From positions 1 to 27,265 of IMG/VR virus record IMGVR_UViG_3300030107_007911: 27,265 bases of DNA; one strand, 5' to 3'. Shown one piece after another: positions 24,101-27,265 of this stretch. The DNA comes from a virus. Below the pieces are notes generated by a model. That model ran no database searches. It had not been told where the DNA came from and saw only the letters and a program-made list of their open reading frames with translations. The stretch's first letter is position 1. Each line of letters opens with the position of its first letter. The position numbers and the translations under genes are program-made.

Positions 24101-26240
24101 TAAAGGTGAGTCTTATGATTCTGGAACTGGTTTCTTGTTACCAATGCTTCTTTTTCCAACAGCTGAATCAGGCTCTGCAACACTAGACCTTAGTTTCACT
24201 AGTCGAATAGTGATGGAAATTGATGATATACAAAATGTAAGATTAGAAAATGATGGTGGTGATCTGCATTATGAGGATGATGGTAAAATTTTATATGAAC
24301 AGCAAGAAACAACATCCGTAGGTTATCAGTATGACTTCATATTATTAGAAGAATCTGATGGTACAAATCCAGTATATATTGCCACAGAATCTTCTATGAC
24401 AGAAGAAGTAGATGGTATAGGAGAAATTGAAATAGTCTCTGATGGAGAAATGTTTCTACAACTTGAAAATGTACATGGAAAACATGATAATGGATTTCTT
24501 ATAAATGAAGAGGGTTCTGGTATTGAATTAGAAGTTGGCACAAGTGGTGGTGGAGGTGAAATTATTTTTGAAGATGGAGAAAAACTCCTTCTAGAAGTTG
24601 ATGAAGAAAATAAATTTAAAGTAGAATTTCCTAGTGTTGCTGCATCAGTTAGACCTACAGTTTCAGCTTTAAATACTGGTGACACTCTTAATGAAGGTAG
24701 TTTCTTAACTAGAGGTTTTGGAAATAGAACATACGGATCAGTTGCTCTTTCAGAATTATCGGGTGAAGTAGTAACTGCAACTGGAACTGTCACTCAATTT
24801 GAATTTGACTTTAATAATCTTATAGTTCTTGAAGCTGAAAAAGGAGTTATAGTATTAGAACAAGATACACCAGAAGAAAATTCAATTATTTTAGAAAATA
24901 ATAATCCAGATATTTTTGGTCTTCTCCAACAAGAAGATGGAAGTAAAATTTTTACAGAAGAAGATATACACACACTAATTCCAGCTCCAGAAAGACTTTG
25001 CCATGTTGGATTACACGATTTAATTTTAGAAGAGGAAGGTATTCTTCAAGAAGCAGTTGATCAAATTAAATTAGAAGATTTTACATTAGATAATGTAGTT
25101 CAAGAAGATTTTATTATAGGGGAATTCGTTCCATTTCTTGGATTTGGAGATGAGGCTGATGAATCAATAACTATTGATGACAATATATTATTAGAAGCTG
25201 CAACACATAAATCAGAAAATGTAGTTATTGAAGCTGAAAATGGAGATTTAATTGCGGATGAGTCTGATGGCTCAAGTCATTTTGTTTTGGAGAATTTTTT
25301 CTTTAAATATTATAATGTAGGAACTGTTACTCAAACTGGAACAACTATAACTGTATCTGGTGGTCAATTTCCTTCTGCTGTAGTAGAAAATGGAAGATTT
25401 TATTATCAAAATGGACAAGATTCAACAGTTATTACAGCAGTATCTGACAATCTTAATGAAATAACAGTTGAAGAATCTAGAACAATAAGTTCACCAGAAA
25501 ACTATAAAGTTGAATACGCACTTGATGATACTCCAGCAGATTCTACCTCAGTTATAATAATGGAAGCTTTCAGTCTTGATCCAACAACTGAGCGTGTTAG
25601 AATTGATTTAATTTTTAATGGAGAGGGTGATGTCAATCATGGATTTACTAGAGGTGAAGACTCAGATGGTCTTGGAACATTTACATTATCTATTGCGGCA
25701 TTTACTGATATCGTTGGAAATGATATTATATATGAAGATGGAGAAAGAATTTTAGCTGAAGATTCAATTGGTGGATATATTGCTTTTCAAGATTCACCAC
25801 AAAATGTTTCTTTAGGTATTGCTCATAGTAAAGTTTTAAATGAAGATGATTCTGGTGGTTTTATATCAACTGAAGATCATGAAGGTAATGAAACAACTCA
25901 AGATGATAATGTTCTCTTAAAGGAATTGAGTGACGCACTTCTACTAGAAGACAGCGAAACTGAAACTTTAAATTATGTACTAAGTGAAGAAGGAGGACAA
26001 ATGATGCTTGAAGATGTCTTTCAAGTTTCAGAACATAAAATAGTTTTTGATAGTAATGATTCCATATTAATAGAAGATCAACCCGCTGGTAATGATTATA
26101 GATTATTGAATCTAGATATGGGGAAATTTGATATTGAAACAATAGCTAACAACACATCAATGACAATTAATGCATCAACAGATTTTTTCAAAAGATCTGA
26201 TTCTGCTATATTAGTTTCAAGAACAGAACAGATTGTTTGA
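18177..26240 (+). CDS. gp7: Giant gp7-like baseplate wedge protein with cupredoxin-like, propeller-like and acidic repeat regions (2687 aa)
   Basis: T4 gp7 has 1032 residues; this is over twice that. Layout: 1-60 N-terminal helix (LPSFVQTDHAKFSKFIEKYY, typical of marine T4-like wedge proteins); 91-287 cupredoxin-like domain split by an insertion (H112, C274, H277, M280); 385-480 core block NLLKNIKDYYRAKGNENSFR then YYPSNDMLRLSDGRW; 570-650 Gly-rich 'TGITVVDSGDGYTVGD' modules; about 955-1022 a 'NHGFGAGDRIVITG' beta-module; about 1170-1210 return of core-like sequence (YQDFSYVVKTNKDVATYRDK, LELVHPAGMALFGE); 1257-1650 acidic LLED repeats; 1651-1901 five propeller-type repeats; 1918-2640 more acidic repeats with a beta-module at 2382-2445. 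The gp7 role is supported by position between gp6 and gp8. The large C-terminal half is probably surface-exposed, perhaps host contact. No frameshift is seen across the 8 kb. Confidence 0.68.
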   Translation: MITDGGILYSQIDSQLPSFVQTDHAKFSKFIEKYYEFLELNLITFTDLDLNEDAILQEKANTTYTITVATGNNSYSNSANKFYVDGAVSPTITLTTGAHAIFDQGDETNATHYFHISKTPNGIHTAGGEQFITDDRGDILFTYDGEPGDLDNITLQDNSGILLYEDMTFAIGDTNIVFDNITLEDDSGILIYNEIITAGGYLSFEAGHQILLEEFTGLSENKFIQSEDFTIDGTGTVEVAYEKTTGIEVGLESSSTAAFYVSPDLAGETLYYYCNNHSGMGGSITVSNVTSYISQENGNTESSNTSTDYITIENDKRQGDQFLSGEIILGANSGATGIVKGKYSNTQVYIEETNNGAFEVGESISGKSSRATANISSYSRQPINASRNVKAFQDIDKAPAGFVELFRKEFLSGFNKNEDINTANLLKNIKDYYRAKGNENSFRFIFSLLFGIDDVTFYYPSNDMLRLSDGRWTLDKSIKILTDSASFPDSFLGKRIVGQTSNVSAVVERVERYAVGSLDVTEFFLSGFDANNANYQATENADYTTFFLGEAIKTQTADDDGNFATATTSGVLQSVDIVFGGSGYTKGDELLVTGGGGTGAKAKIGSIAAASLTGITVVDSGDGYTVGDVVTFVNDGTGGTGGTARVDSIVKTVNVFTQTEVISTFKTDTLDASAFSSPWSSFTVNTHLSSNSTTTFTVPFDGLSGTTPKQGDFIAKFGSGESITLYTPGTSKFGTVVSTNSTSITYALGSIDYQTTHNVDPTLNNFVNNDEVTIFDLSKDGDGSAITSNGYNATFRATGATFDINGTPAANTDSTYHGSFTMQESSIGGVRSVQILSSGQGYETVPPVSVANTEIASYRNAPEKVGANSIFVNLANTIANTFTANTLVKNASNNAFGIVLDFLDLASTTLADTGNTTLRIQMTSANTFSSNDILTAYSRADSSPIGIGDFGTANVSTSGTTATFTQTNHGFGAGDRIVITGSESATDNTVYNNNHTISGITNSSTYTVTLASDPTDDSETSLTVRKIVTANVLADLLLTEDSTTTQISFENGIGTANDDYSNSASNGSIIVESGIDEANSTFANTGIPGNNAIIEVAQLAVGAIETVLVYDFGAGYASAPTINASAVGDGTATLTGNVGVYAEYTGYFNGNYGLLSGTNKMQDNLYYQDFSYVVKTNKDVATYRDKILELVHPAGMALFGEISMTDQLSVKLFNDATNNINSTQANTAQVANTENASLYNFHEIEFYTSNTASTNNQIEVESSFEFKSFSSGIFAGPENDARLDTTGSSTDFDLQLEHGSDVISLEEFDFFLAFENTGEILLEQDLGGEVGDRLIEETADFLLTEDMLSRTRLEDATNDNGDVLLLEDGETSNDNFSHEGVLLNEENDGSSPIIFEFFEPELGRVTTEDGDNILVDVLSSFTLQIDEFFGNYIIMEDGTFFVQEDEAGKFSQGFKIQQEGVFTFTEKEGNLIQEDGAFVLLERQLIDESDRPIGLEIPLGGTFETVYMELEQAEGGDSQVREDSVSYFALEEDVDLVQTLRLEAEDGDLLYEDGLSILLQSQGVERTIRIRNEEEASHFQMENFDSDLVQEEQYQLQLESYTLPSLTDVGFIIQENNDALHLEEPSAYDTDNDEFRTAIYAEYGLFTFVQNSSNLRAQDGDVRDVKFNNDGTKMFVLGRGNDGVYEYSLSKAFDVSILTFVHKLDISDEETAANSIEFNLDGTKLFVLGQSGDNVDEYALSTGFDLSTASPNGTIFDVSGQEGQPYGLAFNNDGTKMYVSGWQGDDINEYALTTAFDVSTASFTQNFSIEGTGRSNPSAVQFNADGTFMYVLQGNTNARIHEYSLTTAFDISTASFTNRVFDVTNEENRARGFCFSNNHSQLFVTGWRGDDINEYTVNYSLPDTSHSDEPVDRSPSYFLFENDDADARAYLLEEPTTIYQNIQSEDPNDQFVIITDDTADTIILEIEEFITDTNFKGESYDSGTGFLLPMLLFPTAESGSATLDLSFTSRIVMEIDDIQNVRLENDGGDLHYEDDGKILYEQQETTSVGYQYDFILLEESDGTNPVYIATESSMTEEVDGIGEIEIVSDGEMFLQLENVHGKHDNGFLINEEGSGIELEVGTSGGGGEIIFEDGEKLLLEVDEENKFKVEFPSVAASVRPTVSALNTGDTLNEGSFLTRGFGNRTYGSVALSELSGEVVTATGTVTQFEFDFNNLIVLEAEKGVIVLEQDTPEENSIILENNNPDIFGLLQQEDGSKIFTEEDIHTLIPAPERLCHVGLHDLILEEEGILQEAVDQIKLEDFTLDNVVQEDFIIGEFVPFLGFGDEADESITIDDNILLEAATHKSENVVIEAENGDLIADESDGSSHFVLENFFFKYYNVGTVTQTGTTITVSGGQFPSAVVENGRFYYQNGQDSTVITAVSDNLNEITVEESRTISSPENYKVEYALDDTPADSTSVIIMEAFSLDPTTERVRIDLIFNGEGDVNHGFTRGEDSDGLGTFTLSIAAFTDIVGNDIIYEDGERILAEDSIGGYIAFQDSPQNVSLGIAHSKVLNEDDSGGFISTEDHEGNETTQDDNVLLKELSDALLLEDSETETLNYVLSEEGGQMMLEDVFQVSEHKIVFDSNDSILIEDQPAGNDYRLLNLDMGKFDIETIANNTSMTINASTDFFKRSDSAILVSRTEQIV
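18447..19037 (+). other. Split cupredoxin-like domain inside the gp7-like protein
   Basis: First half (residues 91-130): TITLTTGAHAIFDQGDETNA then THYFHISKTPNGIHTAGGEQ. Second half (233-287): GTGTVEVAYEK, then AAFYVSPDLAGETLYYYCNN and HSGMGGSITV. The C-x2-H-x2-M loop (C274, H277, M280) with an upstream His (H112) has type-1 copper ligand order, with the loop spacing of amicyanin. Residues 131-232 interrupt it with acidic repeats. Copper binding is inferred, not shown. Confidence 0.6.
18627..18770 (+). repeat. 84-nt spaced direct repeat within the cupredoxin insertion
   Basis: The segments beginning at 18627 (DNITLQDNSGILLYED) and 18711 (DNITLEDDSGILIYNE) are nearly identical at DNA level and 84 nt apart, in frame. 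They are the first members of the acidic LLED-type repeat family that expands later in the gene. Confidence 0.75.
21945..23130 (+). repeat. Acidic 'LLEDG' repeat tract 1 in the gp7-like protein
   Basis: Many irregular copies of a short motif, roughly hydrophobic-hydrophobic-x-E-D-G-x-hydrophobic-hydrophobic-x-E (for example GEILLEQD, DVLLLEDGE, NYIIMEDGTFFVQEDE, GDLLYEDGLSILLQ), spaced about 12-25 residues. The region is extremely rich in Glu/Asp/Leu/Ile and encoded by recurrent GAAGAT codon pairs. A beta-solenoid-like or extended beta structure is possible. Confidence 0.7.
23150..23880 (+). repeat. Five ~48-residue beta-propeller-type repeats in the gp7-like protein
   Basis: Each repeat follows the pattern V-x-F-N-x-D-G-T-K-M-F-V-x-G-x(4)-D-x-[VI]-x-E-Y-x-L-[ST]-T-A-F-D-[VI]-S-T-A-S. 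Repeats start near 23157, 23300, 23460, 23615 and 23770. DNA identity is high between repeats 1 and 3 (FNNDGTKM) and 3 and 4 (LTTAFDVSTAS), implying recent duplication. The pattern resembles YVTN/SMP-30-like propeller blades. Confidence 0.75.
23930..26100 (+). repeat. Acidic 'LLEDG' repeat tract 2 in the gp7-like protein
   Basis: Same motif family as tract 1, for example DLHYEDDGKILYEQ, EIIFEDGEKLLLEVDE, DLILEEEGILQEA, DIIYEDGERILAED, NVLLKELSDALLLED. It is interrupted near 25321-25510 by a beta-module of the 'GTVTQTGTTITVSGGQFPSA' kind often seen in marine phage structural proteins. Confidence 0.7.
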
Positions 26241-26243
26241 TGA

Positions 26244-26250
26244 CTAAATA
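26244..26250 (+). promoter_or_regulatory. Possible late promoter box CTAAATA before gp8
   Basis: CTAAATA lies just after the gp7-like stop, 63 nt before the gp8 start, a spacing close to that of the TATAAATA box before gp48 (60 nt). Transcription would start near 26257, giving gp8 its own late transcript. Confidence 0.5.
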
Positions 26251-26255
26251 TATTA

Positions 26256-26291
26256 GAAAAGCTTTTCAACAGCTTTAGAATAATTTTTTTA
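26256..26291 (+). terminator. Weak hairpin plus T-run between gp7-like and gp8
   Basis: AAAGCT (26258-26263) can pair with AGCTTT (26271-26276) around a 7-nt loop, and a seven-T run follows at 26284-26290. The stem is short and AT-rich, and GAAAAGCTTTTC (26256-26267) is an overlapping palindrome. It might be a leaky terminator or a 5' leader structure of the gp8 transcript. Confidence 0.3.
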
Positions 26292-26312
26292 AAAAAGGTT
26301 TTGGAGGAAACA

Positions 26313-27265
26313 ATGGCCGCTTTAGTAACTAACAAATTTCGCATTCATAACGCTAAACAATTTTTAGAAGCGTTTGATGAGGTGTCATTTTCATCTGGGG
26401 CAGCTGTCACAGACTCTAGTGGACTCCTCAATAGTAATATGTACCTTTTTATCGGAAAGGTAACTGGATGGAGTGATGATGCAAATCCACCTAGTCCAAC
26501 TGATTCTGTAGCAAACACTCACTATGAAAATTGGCGTGACATGATTGCTGCAAAAAAAGTTACATCTTCAGATGTATCACACGCTATTCCAAGAAAAAAC
26601 TGGACTAACAATACTAATTATTTTGCTTTTACTGATAACACTAGTACACTTTTTAGTCAAGATTTTTATGTGATGACAGATGACTTTAATGTATATAAGT
26701 GTTTATCAAATAGTGAAACAAACTCATCTGGATCTGTCGCAACAACTTCTACTGTTAAACCAACTGGAACTGGAACAAGTATTATTTCAACAGCAGATGG
26801 TCATAAGTGGAAATTTATGTATCAAATTTCTGCTTCAGATGCATTAAAATTTGTAACACCAAATTTTATTCCAGTAGACACAGTAAGACGTGCAAATGGA
26901 ACACTTGCCAACACATTTGATAATTCTCCAGCTCAGGTTCAGTTTGATGTTGAAACTGCAGCTGCAGCATCTGGTGGTGGTAATGGTGCGATTGAAGTTA
27001 TTCATCTGACCACTAGAGGATCACAGTACTTAGGTGAAGTAGGAAACCTTTCTAGTGTTACAAATACAACCACAGTTACAATTACTGGTTCTAGTCTTGG
27101 TGCTGATGATTCTATCGTAAATAGTGACATATATTTTACAAGTGGAGATGCCTCTGGAACTGGCGGAACTATTACAGACTACAATGGTACAAGTAAAGTT
27201 GTAACATTTTCTCCTGCTGTCGGTACTGCACCATCTTCTACTGATGGTTATGCCATTGGGCCTAA
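26313..27265 (+). CDS. gp8: Baseplate wedge protein gp8, C-terminus beyond window
   Basis: 317 complete codons from ATG at 26313, open to the right edge; T4 gp8 has 334 residues, and this version may be longer. The N-terminus is diagnostic: MAALVTNKFRIHNAKQFLEA, then MYLFIGKVTGWSDDANPPSP with TDSVANTHYENWRDMIAAKK and SHAIPRKNW, parallel to T4's 'FGRSEPWSS...PPYPTDSV...AVIPRRDW'. A further family-like block is HKWKFMYQISASDALKFVTP. gp8 dimers attach to gp10/gp7 at the wedge periphery. A Gly/Ser/Thr-rich stretch begins around residue 215 and may be an insertion. A strong GGAGG Shine-Dalgarno (26303-26307) precedes the start. Confidence 0.88.
   Translation, partial: MAALVTNKFRIHNAKQFLEAFDEVSFSSGAAVTDSSGLLNSNMYLFIGKVTGWSDDANPPSPTDSVANTHYENWRDMIAAKKVTSSDVSHAIPRKNWTNNTNYFAFTDNTSTLFSQDFYVMTDDFNVYKCLSNSETNSSGSVATTSTVKPTGTGTSIISTADGHKWKFMYQISASDALKFVTPNFIPVDTVRRANGTLANTFDNSPAQVQFDVETAAAASGGGNGAIEVIHLTTRGSQYLGEVGNLSSVTNTTTVTITGSSLGADDSIVNSDIYFTSGDASGTGGTITDYNGTSKVVTFSPAVGTAPSSTDGYAIGP

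Noticed and set aside
24326-24793. Minus-strand open frame of 155 codons inside the giant wedge gene
   Set aside because: Antisense of the acidic repeat region; Ser/Pro-rich low complexity, no Shine-Dalgarno, and the plus-strand frame is continuous and better supported.
18177-26240. Diversity-generating retroelement target, suggested by repeat-rich host-contact-like protein
   Set aside because: No reverse transcriptase gene and no template-like copy with adenine-directed substitutions was found in the window; the repeats look like ordinary tandem duplications.
1-27265. tRNA genes, CRISPR arrays, insertion sequences or integrase/attachment sites
   Set aside because: None could be recognised; the sequence is almost fully covered by structural genes and the repeats present are in-frame protein repeats.

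Overview
The window is part of the late structural module of a T4-like contractile-tailed bacteriophage (myovirus). The evidence is a nearly complete T4-type baseplate set: head completion gp4, tube cap gp48, wedge proteins gp53, gp25, gp6 and gp8, a hub/spike pair resembling gp27 and gp5, a PAAR spike tip, and a gp26-family protein. The DNA is strongly AT-rich and densely packed, with many TAATG or TGATG start/stop overlaps. Gene content and protein style (very large Ser/Thr/Gly-rich virion proteins, an expanded gp7-like wedge protein, gp5 without a lysozyme domain) fit the marine T4-like phages of cyanobacteria or SAR11-type hosts. The host cannot be fixed from this window: no photosynthesis gene, tRNA or host gene is visible.

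Layout. From about 4,252 leftwards, a minus-strand operon reads gp4 -> gp2-like -> tail-tube-fold baseplate protein -> gp26-family protein, which appears to be extended by a -1 ribosomal frameshift -> a very hydrophobic Gly/Ala-rich repeat protein running off the left edge, probably the tape measure. From 4,319 rightwards, a plus-strand operon reads gp48 -> gp53 -> gp27-like hub -> gp5-like spike -> 861-aa unknown virion protein -> PAAR tip -> 59-aa small protein -> 1032-aa unknown virion protein -> gp25 -> gp6 -> giant 2687-aa gp7-like wedge protein -> gp8 (cut by the right edge). A perfect T4-type late promoter box, TATAAATA, lies at the divergence point, and related CTAAATA boxes precede gp25 and gp8.

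How it works together. gp27-like, gp5-like and PAAR proteins should build the central hub and membrane-piercing needle. gp53, gp25, gp6, gp7-like and gp8 build the wedges around it. gp48 and the tube-fold protein start the tail tube on the hub, and the tape measure with its chaperones sets tube length. gp4 and the gp2-like protein finish the DNA-filled head.

Most notable observations: (1) an in-frame TTTTTTC slippery heptamer near the end of the gp26-family gene that opens a 66-codon -1 frame just before the probable tape-measure gene, the layout of lambda G/GT; (2) a 2687-aa wedge protein that carries a cupredoxin-like domain split by an insertion and keeping all four potential type-1 copper ligands, a five-repeat beta-propeller-like block, and two long tracts of acidic 'LLEDG' repeats.
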